Source: Methylotenera mobilis JLW8 (GTDB lineage: Bacteria > Pseudomonadota > Gammaproteobacteria > Burkholderiales > Methylophilaceae). Taken from it: DNA of 64,000 bases. Below, one piece after another: positions 1 to 9,237 of the stretch; the stretch's first letter is position 1; the number at the start of each line of letters is the position of its first letter. Location of the stretch: positions 1,798,001 to 1,862,000 of the forward strand of contig NC_012968.1 of assembly GCF_000023705.1 (NCBI RefSeq), in the 5' to 3' direction. The notes under the pieces are model-generated. The model worked only from the letters and a program-made list of their open reading frames with translations, was not told the origin of the DNA and made no database searches. Both the position numbers and the translations under genes were made by a program.

Positions 1-15
1 GCTTAATCAAGTCAA

Positions 16-330
16 TTACTCTTTTAATTCTAAATAAACTACGCCATCTTCAATCTTAGTATTAAAACATGCAGTTTCGCCTACATCCGGCTCATCTGCC
101 TTGCCATCTACCAAGCTGATTTTCCAGCTATGTAATGGGCAGGCGATTCTGTCGCCGTACACAATACCTTCTGACAATGGGCCGCCTTTGTGTGGGCAGC
201 TATTATTTACAGCGTAGATGCGGTCATCTTCTAAACGGAACACACCGATATCAACGTCTTTACTACGCACAACACGTGCGCCTAATTTAGGGATTTCCTC
301 AAGAGGTGCAACTCTTACCCAATTACTCAT
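16..330 (-). CDS. nirD: Nitrite reductase small subunit NirD (Rieske type)
   Basis: Small subunit of the cytoplasmic assimilatory NADH-nitrite reductase, which with NirB reduces nitrite to ammonium. The 104-residue protein is a single Rieske-like domain. Two ligand motifs are visible, CPH near residue 46 and CPLH near residue 65, so unlike some enterobacterial NirD proteins it probably binds a [2Fe-2S] cluster. The start is supported by a GGTAGGA-type ribosome site just upstream. It is the last gene visible in the minus-strand nitrogen cluster and is separated from nirB by the transporter and kinase genes. A nitrate reductase gene may follow beyond the left edge, which is inference only. Confidence 0.93.
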   Translation of the reverse strand: MSNWVRVAPLEEIPKLGARVVRSKDVDIGVFRLEDDRIYAVNNSCPHKGGPLSEGIVYGDRIACPLHSWKISLVDGKADEPDVGETACFNTKIEDGVVYLELKE

Positions 331-358
331 TTTAGTCCTACCTTTATATCAAGTTGAA

Positions 359-2053
359 TCATGAAACAGCTAATAAATAAATCAATAAAAAATTCAAGAT
401 AAGCGAAAATATCGCTATCCATTGCCACTTAACCAACCTAGCGCGTGCAATCAATGGTGTGCGGGCCGGTGGCAAAATGGGCTTTAATTCGCCATGCTCT
501 AAAGCTATCAACATTTCTTCAGCAGTTTCAAAACGCTGCTTAGGATCGGTTGCAATGGCTTTTAGCACTATATTCTCTAACCAGTACGGGATATCTGGAC
601 GGTATCTGGTTGGGGCAGTTGGAGTACCAAACTTTGGATTCTGAAAAGGCTCTATTTCACCATGCGGATACTTGCGTGTCAGTAGATGATACAACGTAAC
701 GCCCGCTGCATAAATATCACTTTGTGGCGTTGCCACGGCCCCTTCAAACAATTCTGGCGCCATATAGCTAGGCGTGCCCGGGTTTTGCACTACATCTGAC
801 TTAGAAGTCTGCATGCTAAGTGCAACCCCTAAATCTAAAATACGCAGGCGTTGATCACTGCCTTGATGCACGTTCGCAGGTTTAATGTCACGATGTACGA
901 TATTTAGACGATGCAAGGCGCCGATACCGCGCATCATATCCACGCCTACTTTGCCAATACCAGCCACCGTAAAGTGATGTCCGCTATCTATGCGCTGCTG
1001 CAAGGTTGAACCTTCATGCCAGCTCATCACATAGTAAAGCTTGCTGCGCTTTTCTACAGAGACCGGGAATACCTGCGGCACATACTGTGAAACCACACGT
1101 TTCGCCAGCCACTCTTCATTCAACAGACCATTGCAGCTCTCGGTGTCAGTTGCCAGCGCAGGCTGTAAGGTTTTCAGTACAAAGAACTGTTTAGTCGTCG
1201 TGTGCCTGACTTTATAAAGCAGACTGGCACGTGACTCATACATGTTTTCCAGCACTTCAAAATCATCAATGATGTCACCCACATTGAGCTTATCTGGCAC
1301 CGTTAAATGTCTGCCGCCGGCTAACAACTCAAGTAAAGTATCTTCGCCCAGCGCTTCTACTCTTAACGCAATTGCAGTGGAGTTATCCTGACTGCCCTTT
1401 TCAATCGCGGCTTTAGTCAGATGATCGCACATCATTTGCGGGTTGTTGTATAAGCCCAGCACCTTATGGATGGTTTGCTCACCTACACTATCCCACACGC
1501 CATCGCTCATTAGCGCAAACACATCACCTTCTTGCAGCGCACCTTCAGAAAAATCCACTTCAAGATGGCGATCTAAACCTACCGCGCGCTTTAACACGTG
1601 GCGCATATCTGGCCTGTCCCACACATGGTCTGTGGTCAGTTGCTTTAATACGCCATTGCGTAATAGGTAGATACGTGTATCGCCAACATGTGCAGCGTAA
1701 TAACGCTGACCACGCAATACCAATAAAGACAGGGTGGTTGCCATGCCAGCCATCGCGCTGTTGGCGTTAGCCTGTGCAATTAACCAGCGATTAGCCGCCA
1801 CCAGCACTTTATCGAGCGCGGTGAATGGTTCCCAGGTATCCGGTGTGGCGTAGTAATCTGTAGTGACAGTACGTACCGTCATCTCAGAAGCTTCACCACC
1901 ACCGGCATTGCCACTCACACCATCAGCGATGGCAAACAGCGCACCTTTGACACTTAACTGCTCACCTGACGGCGTTACTACTCCAACATAATCTTCATTA
2001 CGTGTTCTAGGCCCGGTAAGGCTAGACTGACCAACAGTGAATTTAAGTGACAT
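359..2053 (-). CDS. Bifunctional PP2C-type phosphatase / Ser-Thr protein kinase
   Basis: Fusion of two opposing signalling enzymes. Residues 1-235 form a PP2C/PPM phosphatase with metal-binding aspartates (RNEDY, D21; IADGVSG, D44), SDGVWD and a terminal DNST motif. Residues of about 265-520 form an eukaryotic-like kinase with VLK lysine near 291, HRDIKPAN near 386, a DLG metal motif instead of DFG, and GTPSYMAPE in the activation loop. A hydrophobic segment at about 540-562 should anchor the C-terminus in the membrane with both enzymes facing the cytoplasm. It lies between the nitrate/nitrite transporter and nirD. A similar kinase gene accompanies the nir/nas genes of Pseudomonas aeruginosa (from memory). 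Its substrate is unknown; a transporter or NirBD subunit is a guess from context. Confidence 0.9.
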   Translation of the reverse strand: MSLKFTVGQSSLTGPRTRNEDYVGVVTPSGEQLSVKGALFAIADGVSGNAGGGEASEMTVRTVTTDYYATPDTWEPFTALDKVLVAANRWLIAQANANSAMAGMATTLSLLVLRGQRYYAAHVGDTRIYLLRNGVLKQLTTDHVWDRPDMRHVLKRAVGLDRHLEVDFSEGALQEGDVFALMSDGVWDSVGEQTIHKVLGLYNNPQMMCDHLTKAAIEKGSQDNSTAIALRVEALGEDTLLELLAGGRHLTVPDKLNVGDIIDDFEVLENMYESRASLLYKVRHTTTKQFFVLKTLQPALATDTESCNGLLNEEWLAKRVVSQYVPQVFPVSVEKRSKLYYVMSWHEGSTLQQRIDSGHHFTVAGIGKVGVDMMRGIGALHRLNIVHRDIKPANVHQGSDQRLRILDLGVALSMQTSKSDVVQNPGTPSYMAPELFEGAVATPQSDIYAAGVTLYHLLTRKYPHGEIEPFQNPKFGTPTAPTRYRPDIPYWLENIVLKAIATDPKQRFETAEEMLIALEHGELKPILPPARTPLIARARLVKWQWIAIFSLILNFLLIYLLAVS

Positions 2054-2127
2054 ATTTTACTTTGCTACTAAGCTTGATGCCTTGGGGTTATACCTTACTT
2101 TAGCGTTTATAGCTAATCTTGGCGCGC

Positions 2128-3333
2128 TTACACTTTAGCAGTTGTAGCTGCACCCCAAGTTGTACGCCAGCGTGTTTTAACACCAGTCAAGCCTAATACT
2201 GCTAAAGCAGCTAGTCCAGCAAAAATCAGGATGCCTACTTGGTAGCTACCGGTTGCTTGTTTAATTACACCCAAGCTAGAAGCCAGGTAGAAGCCACCTA
2301 CACCGCCTGCCATCCCTACCAGACCAGTCATCACACCGATTTCTTTACGGAAACGTTGTGGCACTAACTGGAACACCGCACCATTACCCATGCCCAAGAT
2401 TGCCATGGTTGGAATAATCACCATCAATGCTGATTGGTAAGTCGGCTGACCAAAGCTCATAATCACCAATAAGATGGCAGCTAGGATGTACATGGTTAAT
2501 AAAGTACGGATACCACCAACACGGTCAGCTAACCAGCCGCCGAATGGGCGCACCAATGAGCCGGCAAACACACAAGCTGCAGTACAGTAACCTGCCACCA
2601 CTGGGCCTAATGCATACAAGTCATTAAAGTAAATGGTCAATGATGAAGCCAAACCCACAAAGCCACCAAAAGTAACACTGTAGAAGAACATGAACCACCA
2701 AGCGTCTTTGTCTTTAAGAATCATCATGTATTGGCTCAATGATTTTGCAGGCGGTGCATCAGGCGCATCTTTAGCAAAAACCAGGTAAACAAACATAGCG
2801 ATAGCTAATGGAATCAACACTAGACCGAATACGTTATTCCAGCCATAAGCCACCGCTAAGCTAGGAGCAAACAATGCAGCAAAAACAGTACCTGAGTTAC
2901 CTGCACCAGCAATACCTAATGCAGTACCTTGGTGCTCTGGTGGATACCAGCGGCTGGCCAAAGGCAGTGCCACCGCAAATGCCGCACCAGCAAAACCTAA
3001 ACCCAAGCCCAGCATTAACGCATGCTGGAAGGTTTGTAGGCCATGCAGCCATGCGGTAAGCAAGCTCACCACTACGATCACTTGGCCAATCAAACCTGCC
3101 ATTTTAGGTTTGATCTGGTCAACCAAAACACCCATTACGATACGTAACAGCGCACCCGCCAGCACAGGTGTTGCCACCATCAAACCTTTTTCCGCCGGTG
3201 TCAGTTGCAGGTCTGTCGCAATTTGCACTGCTAACGGGCCTAACATTACCCACACCATAAAGCTCAAATCAAAATACAAAAAGGCTGATAATAAGGTCGG
3301 GGTATGACCTGCTTTCCAAAAACTAGACTTCAT
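2128..3333 (-). CDS. nasA: Nitrate/nitrite transporter, NarK/NasA family (MFS)
   Basis: Major facilitator protein of 401 residues with 12 predicted membrane spans, expected to move nitrate and/or nitrite across the inner membrane. The two glycine-rich nitrate-signature segments of the NarK/Nrt family are visible: AGAGNSGTVFAALFAP near residue 145 and GMGNGAVFQLVP near 310. It starts 30 bases after the nirB stop with an AGGAA ribosome site, so it is very likely co-transcribed with nirB. With the nrtABD importer upstream the cluster carries two uptake routes, perhaps one for nitrate and one for nitrite; direction and substrate cannot be decided from sequence. The symbol follows usage in similar operons. 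Confidence 0.88.
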   Translation of the reverse strand: MKSSFWKAGHTPTLLSAFLYFDLSFMVWVMLGPLAVQIATDLQLTPAEKGLMVATPVLAGALLRIVMGVLVDQIKPKMAGLIGQVIVVVSLLTAWLHGLQTFQHALMLGLGLGFAGAAFAVALPLASRWYPPEHQGTALGIAGAGNSGTVFAALFAPSLAVAYGWNNVFGLVLIPLAIAMFVYLVFAKDAPDAPPAKSLSQYMMILKDKDAWWFMFFYSVTFGGFVGLASSLTIYFNDLYALGPVVAGYCTAACVFAGSLVRPFGGWLADRVGGIRTLLTMYILAAILLVIMSFGQPTYQSALMVIIPTMAILGMGNGAVFQLVPQRFRKEIGVMTGLVGMAGGVGGFYLASSLGVIKQATGSYQVGILIFAGLAALAVLGLTGVKTRWRTTWGAATTAKV

Positions 3334-3363
3334 TATGTCGTTTCCTAATCTTTAAACAAAATA

Positions 3364-5793
3364 TTACACAGTAATTGTTTCATATTCTTTATGTTGCTCG
3401 CGGTTGTTCACGCGCTCAGCCCAAGGGTCTGATGCACCTTGCAATGCGTAAATCAAGCGCTCGTACGCAGCCTTACGGCCTTCAGCGTCTTCCAACACAC
3501 GCTGTTTCACATACTCTAAACCTACACGCTCAATCCAGTGCACGGTACGATCTAAATAACGCGCTTCTTCACGGTAAATCTGGATAAATGCGCCAGAGTA
3601 CTCCATGACTTCTTCTGAAGTTTTCACTTTACATAAGAAGTGAGCAGCCTCGGTTTTGATACCGCCATTACCGCCTACGTAGATTTCCCAACCTGAATCC
3701 ACACCGATAATACCAACGTCTTTAATGCCAGACTCAGCACAGTTACGTGGGCATCCTGAAACCGCAAACTTCACTTTATGTGGTGCCCACATATGGTCAA
3801 ACGCTTTTTCGATATCAATGCCTAATTGGGTAGAGTTTTGTGTACCAAAGCGGCAGAACTCAGAACCTACACAAGTCTTAACGGTACGGATAGATTTACC
3901 GTAAGCATAGCCAGATGGCATGTCGAGGTCTTTCCACATATCCACTAGGTCGTCTTTTTTCACGCCTAACAAGTCGATACGTTGACCGCCGGTTACTTTA
4001 ACCATAGGCACTGCATATTTATCTGCAACGTCAGCAATTTTACGTAGCTGGTCTGGGGTAGTAACGCCACCGTACATACGTGGAATCACTGAGTAGGTAC
4101 CATCTTTTTGGATATTGGCATGCACGCGCTCGTTAATAAAGCGTGATTGCGGATCATCCTTAGCCTCGTGTGGCCATGTTGATAGCAAGTAATAGTTAAG
4201 CGCTGGACGGCAAGTTGCACAGCCGTTTGGTGTAGACCAAGCCATGCCTTGCATCGCATCCGGGATGCTCAAGTATTTATGAGTACGGATTTCCGCACGT
4301 ACTTCTTCGTGGTTTTTCGTGGTACAGCCGCACACAGCTTTGCTGCTGGATGGAGGTGCGTAACCGCCACCTAAGGTAGAGGCAAGAATCTGCTCAACCA
4401 AGCCTACGCAAGAACCACAGCTTGAACCCGCTTTAGTTTGTTTTTTCACGTCATCAATCGTGAATAAACCTTTATCCTGAATTGCTTTAACGATGGTGCC
4501 TTTACACACACCGTTACAGCCGCACACTTCCATTTCGTTGGTCATGGCTGCTGCTTTATCCTGGCCTTGGTGACCAGTGTTGCCAAGGCTATCTTGACCA
4601 AACATCAAGTGGTCGCGAATCTCATGGATCGCCTTGCCATCTCTAAGCATTTGAAAATACCACGAACCATCCGTGGTATCCCCATAAAGCACGCTACCAA
4701 CGATTTTGTCATTTTTGATGATGAGCTTTTTGTAAACCCCACCAACTGCGTCGTGCAAAACAATTTCTTCTGTGTCACCACCGCCCATAAAGTCACCCGC
4801 ACTGAATAAATCAATGCCAGTTACTTTAAGTTTTGTTGATGTCACTGATCCTTTATATTGGCCAATACCAAAGTTAGCCAAGTGTGTGGCACAAACTTTC
4901 GCCATTTCAAACAATGGTGCTACCAAACCGTATGAAATACCACGGTGCGCTACGCACTCGCCCACTGAATATACGCGTGGGTCATAAGTTTGCATGGTGT
5001 CATTCACCACGATACCTTTGTTACAGTAAATGCCAGCTGACTCTGCCAATGCATAATTTGGACGGATACCTACCGCCCAGACCACTAAGTCTGCCGGGAT
5101 TTCTTGGCCATCACTAAATCTTACCGCTTTCACGCGACCTTTATCATCGCCAACCAACTGCTCTGTATTCTTTTTCAATAAGAAATTCAAGCCTTTAGCT
5201 TCAAGGTTTTTTTGTAGCATGCCACCCGCAGTTTTATCTAACTGACGCTCTAACAGCCACTCATTCTTGTGCACTACAGTAACATCCATACCTTGAATCT
5301 TGAGGCCATTCGCAGCCTCTAGGCCTAATAGACCACCACCGATCACCACTGCATGTTTATAGACTTTGGCAGCCTCAATCATGTCGTTGGTATCTTTAAT
5401 ATCACGGTAGCCCAACACACCTTCAAACTCATTACCAGGCACTGGCGGCATAAAAGGCTTAGAGCCTGTCGCAATTAATAGGCGATCATAACTAGCACTC
5501 ACGCCGTCTTCTGTATAAACCACACGGTTTTTACGGTCGATCTTGTTCACCCGTGCACTCGTGTGCAAGGTGATATTGTTCTCTGCATACCACTCTCTGG
5601 TATTTAAAATGATGTCATCAATCGTTTGCTCGTTTGCAAGCACCGGAGACAACATAATGCGGTTGTAATTAGGGTAAGGCTCATCACCAAACACGGTGAT
5701 ATCGTAAAGATCGGGTGCTATTTTCAGCAACTCTTCCACTGTACGCATCCCGGCCATACCGTTACCAACTACTACTAATTTCATCTTTTGCAT
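3364..5793 (-). CDS. nirB: Assimilatory nitrite reductase large subunit NirB
   Basis: Catalytic subunit of NADH-dependent nitrite reductase (nitrite to ammonium, six electrons). The 809 residues follow the family order: an FAD-binding fold (VVGNGMAGM near 10), an NADH-binding fold (VIGGGLLGLEAA near 150), a BFD-like [2Fe-2S] segment (CGCNGVCKG, then SSCGSC) near 425-470, and the siroheme/[4Fe-4S] domain with TCVGSEFCRFG and SGCPRNCAE near 645-690. The length matches the family. ATG at 5793 has a GGTGA ribosome site; a second ATG lies three codons downstream. It is the first gene of the nirB-transporter-kinase-nirD unit and has its own sigma54-type promoter about 45 bases upstream. Confidence 0.95.
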   Translation of the reverse strand: MQKMKLVVVGNGMAGMRTVEELLKIAPDLYDITVFGDEPYPNYNRIMLSPVLANEQTIDDIILNTREWYAENNITLHTSARVNKIDRKNRVVYTEDGVSASYDRLLIATGSKPFMPPVPGNEFEGVLGYRDIKDTNDMIEAAKVYKHAVVIGGGLLGLEAANGLKIQGMDVTVVHKNEWLLERQLDKTAGGMLQKNLEAKGLNFLLKKNTEQLVGDDKGRVKAVRFSDGQEIPADLVVWAVGIRPNYALAESAGIYCNKGIVVNDTMQTYDPRVYSVGECVAHRGISYGLVAPLFEMAKVCATHLANFGIGQYKGSVTSTKLKVTGIDLFSAGDFMGGGDTEEIVLHDAVGGVYKKLIIKNDKIVGSVLYGDTTDGSWYFQMLRDGKAIHEIRDHLMFGQDSLGNTGHQGQDKAAAMTNEMEVCGCNGVCKGTIVKAIQDKGLFTIDDVKKQTKAGSSCGSCVGLVEQILASTLGGGYAPPSSSKAVCGCTTKNHEEVRAEIRTHKYLSIPDAMQGMAWSTPNGCATCRPALNYYLLSTWPHEAKDDPQSRFINERVHANIQKDGTYSVIPRMYGGVTTPDQLRKIADVADKYAVPMVKVTGGQRIDLLGVKKDDLVDMWKDLDMPSGYAYGKSIRTVKTCVGSEFCRFGTQNSTQLGIDIEKAFDHMWAPHKVKFAVSGCPRNCAESGIKDVGIIGVDSGWEIYVGGNGGIKTEAAHFLCKVKTSEEVMEYSGAFIQIYREEARYLDRTVHWIERVGLEYVKQRVLEDAEGRKAAYERLIYALQGASDPWAERVNNREQHKEYETITV

Positions 5794-5837
5794 GTTTTCA
5801 CCATCATTAATCTAAATTGTCACCCTGCCCTCATATA

Positions 5838-5854
5838 GGCAGGATTCATGCCAA
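5838..5854 (-). promoter_or_regulatory. Sigma54-type promoter of nirB
   Basis: The minus strand reads TTGGCATGAATCCTGCC, with GG (-25/-24) and GC (-13/-12) exactly 12 bases apart, as required for RpoN promoters. The predicted start is near 5827, giving a 5' leader of about 34 bases before nirB. It shares TTGGCAT with the nasT promoter. Called by eye. Confidence 0.6.
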
Positions 5855-5952
5855 GTTTCACATTTTAATGAAATAATTTTTATCATTAAAAACAAATACT
5901 TATTTTTTATAGCCAATTGGCACTTTTTTAAGGCAGGCTCTCTAACAGTGCT

Positions 5953-5986
5953 AATGCACCATTATGGGATTCCATAATGGTGCATT
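5953..5986. promoter_or_regulatory. 15-bp inverted repeat with NtrC-like half-sites / possible porin terminator
   Basis: Two perfect 15-base arms (AATGCACCATTATGG and its complement) surround a 4-base loop, 31 bases after the stop of the outer-membrane channel gene. No T-run follows on the minus strand, which argues against a standard terminator. The outer half-sites read TGCACC and GGTGCA as in NtrC boxes. The repeat centres about 142 bases upstream of the predicted nirB start, a usual enhancer distance. Both readings remain open. Confidence 0.5.
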
Positions 5987-6016
5987 TATTCTACATTTAC
6001 TACTTTGGTGCAATAC

Positions 6017-7462
6017 TTAGAATGTGTACATCGCAGTGGCCCAAATGATTTCTTTATCACCTTTGCGTGCAGCACCTTTTAGATTATTGCCATATACATC
6101 ACTTTCTCTAAAGTTTGCATACTCAAGCTTGCCGGTCAGGTTGTTATTGAATGCATAGGTTGCACTTACATCAAACTCCGTACCGTATTTATCACCAAAC
6201 TTATTGGTACCTACCGTTTGGAACTTCTCATCAGACATGAACACGTGGTACTCAGCATAAAGTTTCACTTTATCAATTGCACCAGCCACAGTCACAAAGC
6301 TATCTTCAATACCTTGGCGTGGTGTGGTTAAGAACTGATCAGCCCAACCTTGGAATAAGTGGTTAGTACCTAGCGGTGTTTGGAATGCATATTTACCATC
6401 GTTGCTAGAGAGTTTTTCGTGATCAAAACGCACTGACCATGCACCGTAAGCTGCACCGCCACCAAGTTTGAAGTAATACGCATCAATTAATGAACTGCCG
6501 CCACGATAATCGGTTTGTTTGGCATACTCTGCTGTGTAGAGCACTTTCCAGTCTGGGTTGATTGGACGCACACCATCTAAACGCAAACCAAAGGTTTTAC
6601 TGCTAGCATCGGTTAAAGATGGTTTGTAATTAGTTCCACTTGCTGGAATATCTGCACTACCACCTAAGCCGTTACCACCTTGTGCTACAGTACCAGCCTG
6701 AGTCGGGTTACCACCGTTTTGTGCCAAGTTTTCCATATCGACCAAGTAGCCATAGCCAATCACTGACTCTGATGGTGAAATTCGATATTTAGCATTTACA
6801 ATTTCAATATTGCCACGGCGATCTTTAGTGGTGATTTGACGCACATTATCAAAGTGCGCAGCGAACAGCTCTACATCAGAAATGCTCTTGTTCATCACAG
6901 AAACACCATCAAACACCTGCATGTTTTGTCTGAAACCGATATCACCGATAAAACGTACGTTGTCTAGATTCACCTGTTGGCGGCCTACACGCAGTTTAGT
7001 GTTTTTGATGCCGGTCCAATCTACATACAACTGATTAATGTCGGTAAAGCCAGGATCTACGATATTCGGGTAGCGCGCCTTATCCAAGCTCGCATTTGCT
7101 GTGCCATTGTTATGCTCTGGCGTATTGTATCTGCGGTCGTTAAAGCTATCGTTAAACTCATGTACATCTGTAATTTGAGCACCGATACTGAAGTTTTTGT
7201 ATGGGGCAGTTTGCCAGCCAATCAAGCTGCGCAAAGTAAATGCCTCCCCAGTATCCAGCCTCTTACCATTCGCATATGCTTCTTGATTCACATTCTCGTA
7301 GCGCAAACGAAAGTTAGTCATTTGCTTACCTTCTTTGATTGAGTCCAAGAAGGTGTACTCTGCAGCCTCATCTTCTGCAAAAGCTGTTTGCGCCATGCCA
7401 GCCAATGCCAACGCGGTGCAAGCCATGACCATATTCGTCTTAAATGTTGCTCTAGTTTTCAT
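6017..7462 (-). CDS. Outer-membrane beta-barrel channel, alginate-export-like family
   Basis: 481-residue exported protein. A signal peptide ends near residue 29 (AQTAFA followed by ED). Alternating aromatic and polar strands run through the rest, and the last residues (WATAMYTF) end in the terminal phenylalanine typical of outer-membrane barrels. The overall pattern fits the alginate-export/AlgE-like porin family; real alginate export is unlikely here because no alginate genes are nearby. It starts 55 bases after nrtD on the same strand, so the likely role is passage of nitrate or nitrite through the outer membrane. That role is inferred from position only. Confidence 0.75.
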   Translation of the reverse strand: MKTRATFKTNMVMACTALALAGMAQTAFAEDEAAEYTFLDSIKEGKQMTNFRLRYENVNQEAYANGKRLDTGEAFTLRSLIGWQTAPYKNFSIGAQITDVHEFNDSFNDRRYNTPEHNNGTANASLDKARYPNIVDPGFTDINQLYVDWTGIKNTKLRVGRQQVNLDNVRFIGDIGFRQNMQVFDGVSVMNKSISDVELFAAHFDNVRQITTKDRRGNIEIVNAKYRISPSESVIGYGYLVDMENLAQNGGNPTQAGTVAQGGNGLGGSADIPASGTNYKPSLTDASSKTFGLRLDGVRPINPDWKVLYTAEYAKQTDYRGGSSLIDAYYFKLGGGAAYGAWSVRFDHEKLSSNDGKYAFQTPLGTNHLFQGWADQFLTTPRQGIEDSFVTVAGAIDKVKLYAEYHVFMSDEKFQTVGTNKFGDKYGTEFDVSATYAFNNNLTGKLEYANFRESDVYGNNLKGAARKGDKEIIWATAMYTF

Positions 7463-7517
7463 GTTGTTAATCCCTTTTAAATTAAAAGTTAGTTTTTAAT
7501 GCTTTAAATATCTAGTG

Positions 7518-8321
7518 TTATGCCGATTTTTTAGCATGGCGCTCATATAGGAAGCGCAATACTTCACTGCGTAAATGGTTGTATTCTTTATCTTCTGCCA
7601 ATGCCAGACGTGCTCTTGGGCGTGGTAAGTTAACTTCCAAAATTTCACCGATAGTAGCACTTGGGCCGTTAGTCATCATCACTACACGATCAGATAACAA
7701 CACAGCTTCATCCACATCATGCGTCACCATTACTGCAGTACAGCCTGATTTCGCCATAATTTTCATTAGTTCGTCTTGCAGGTTAGCACGGGTCAGTGCA
7801 TCCAGCGCACCAAATGGCTCATCTAGCAGCAGCACTTTTGGCTCCATCGCCAAAGCACGTGCAATACCAACACGTTGCTTCATCCCACCGGAAATCTCAT
7901 TGGGGCGTTTGTCGCTAGAGTGCGACAAGCCAACCAATTCAATTGCTGCATGCGTACGCGCTTCAAGTTGCGCCTTGGTTTCTGTTTCAAATACACGCTC
8001 TACGGCCAAGTACACATTCTCAAAACAAGTGAGCCATGGCAATAATGAGTGGTTTTGAAACACGACAGCACGTTCCGGGCCTGGACCTGCAATTTCACGG
8101 CCAGCACAGAAGATCAAGCCTTCTGACGGCTGTAACAAGCCTGCGATTAAGTTTAACACCGTAGACTTACCACAACCGGAGTGCCCAATAATTGAAATGA
8201 ACTCGCCCTCTTTAATATTTAGATTAATACCTTTAAGTGCATTGAATGTGCCTTTTTTTGTATGGAAAGACATATTCACATGCTCTAACTGTACATATTT
8301 ATCGGCGTTTGCTTTTTCCAT
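7518..8321 (-). CDS. nrtD: Nitrate ABC transporter ATP-binding protein
   Basis: ATPase subunit, 267 residues, of the high-affinity nitrate importer. Walker A GHSGCGKST near residue 48, the ABC signature ISGGMKQRVGIARAL near 145, Walker B VLLLDEP and the H-loop VTHD are all present. It belongs to the nitrate/taurine group of ABC ATPases and has only one nucleotide-binding domain, lacking the substrate-binding fusion of cyanobacterial NrtC, so two copies should form the dimer. It follows nrtB by about 30 bases on the minus strand in the order nrtA-nrtB-nrtD. Confidence 0.92.
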   Translation of the reverse strand: MEKANADKYVQLEHVNMSFHTKKGTFNALKGINLNIKEGEFISIIGHSGCGKSTVLNLIAGLLQPSEGLIFCAGREIAGPGPERAVVFQNHSLLPWLTCFENVYLAVERVFETETKAQLEARTHAAIELVGLSHSSDKRPNEISGGMKQRVGIARALAMEPKVLLLDEPFGALDALTRANLQDELMKIMAKSGCTAVMVTHDVDEAVLLSDRVVMMTNGPSATIGEILEVNLPRPRARLALAEDKEYNHLRSEVLRFLYERHAKKSA

Positions 8322-8350
8322 GATCGTTCCTAAATGATATTTTAAGTGTG

Positions 8351-9193
8351 TTATTCGTAACTAAATCTTTTGGCGATTTGTGTAAGAGCATACTCAAGCA
8401 GCAAACCAACAATACCTACGATAAAAATTGCGATGATGATATGTTCCACATTTAGATTGTTCCACTCATCCCACACCCAGAAACCGATACCAACCCCACC
8501 CGTCAGCATTTCCGCAGCCACGATCACCAACCATGCCACGCCGATAGATAAGCGCACACCAGTCATCATGTAAGGCAATACGAACGGAAACAGAATTTTG
8601 GTTACGATTTTCCACTCACTTAAGTTCAATACTTTGGCAACGTTCATATAGTCTTGCGGGACTTTATTCACGCCAACTGCCGTATTGATAATCATGGGCC
8701 ATACTGCAGAAATAAAGATTACCCATATCGCCGCAGGGTTAGCTGCTTTAAACACCAGCAAACCAATCGGCAACCATGCCAAAGGTGATACTGGGCGCAG
8801 CAAACTGATCACTGGCGCGGTCATTCTTGCAACAAACTCAAAACGACCGATGATAAAACCCAGAGGTATCCCAATCAGTGCTGCCAAACCAAACCCTAAA
8901 CCAACGCGTTGTAATGATGCCAGGATATTCCAACCCACCCCTTTATCATTGATACCACGGTCGTAAAACGGATCACTAAACAACTCAACGGCAGAAGCCC
9001 ATGTTTTAATTGGTCCAGGCAACTCTGGTGTGTGTGCTGCAATCATGGCCCAAATTACAACCAAAAAGAACAAACCAAAGATAGGTGGCAATATCCATCT
9101 AAAAAAACGATACGCCTGAACATTTAAACTACTTGAACTGCCGAAAGTAAAACATTTAGCAATAGGCATTAATTTATTTACAGTATTTGTCAT
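8351..9193 (-). CDS. nrtB: Nitrate ABC transporter permease
   Basis: Inner-membrane subunit of 280 residues with about six predicted helices and the EAA-type cytoplasmic loop (VAKVLNLSEWKIVTKILFP region, near 190-215) that docks onto the ATPase. It resembles NrtB/SsuC/TauC permeases; the flanking nrtA and nrtD homologues point to nitrate rather than sulfonate. A long cytoplasmic N-terminus of about 30 residues precedes the first span. It starts 44 bases after the nrtA stop and is part of the same transcript, controlled by the leader upstream of nrtA. Confidence 0.9.
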   Translation of the reverse strand: MTNTVNKLMPIAKCFTFGSSSSLNVQAYRFFRWILPPIFGLFFLVVIWAMIAAHTPELPGPIKTWASAVELFSDPFYDRGINDKGVGWNILASLQRVGLGFGLAALIGIPLGFIIGRFEFVARMTAPVISLLRPVSPLAWLPIGLLVFKAANPAAIWVIFISAVWPMIINTAVGVNKVPQDYMNVAKVLNLSEWKIVTKILFPFVLPYMMTGVRLSIGVAWLVIVAAEMLTGGVGIGFWVWDEWNNLNVEHIIIAIFIVGIVGLLLEYALTQIAKRFSYE

Positions 9194-9237
9194 TTCAATT
9201 CCTTAAGGCGCAACTCTATTGACGCTGTGTTTATGGC

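Noticed and set aside
5833-5852. CCTGCC/GGCAGG stem near the nirB start considered as a second ANTAR hexaloop hairpin
   Set aside because: The possible six-base loop lacks G at position 4, there is no second hexaloop hairpin and no following terminator; the bases are better explained by the sigma54 promoter.
7579-8058. 159-codon open frame antisense to nrtD
   Set aside because: Composition is typical of a complementary-strand shadow and it overlaps conserved ATPase motifs; no independent support.
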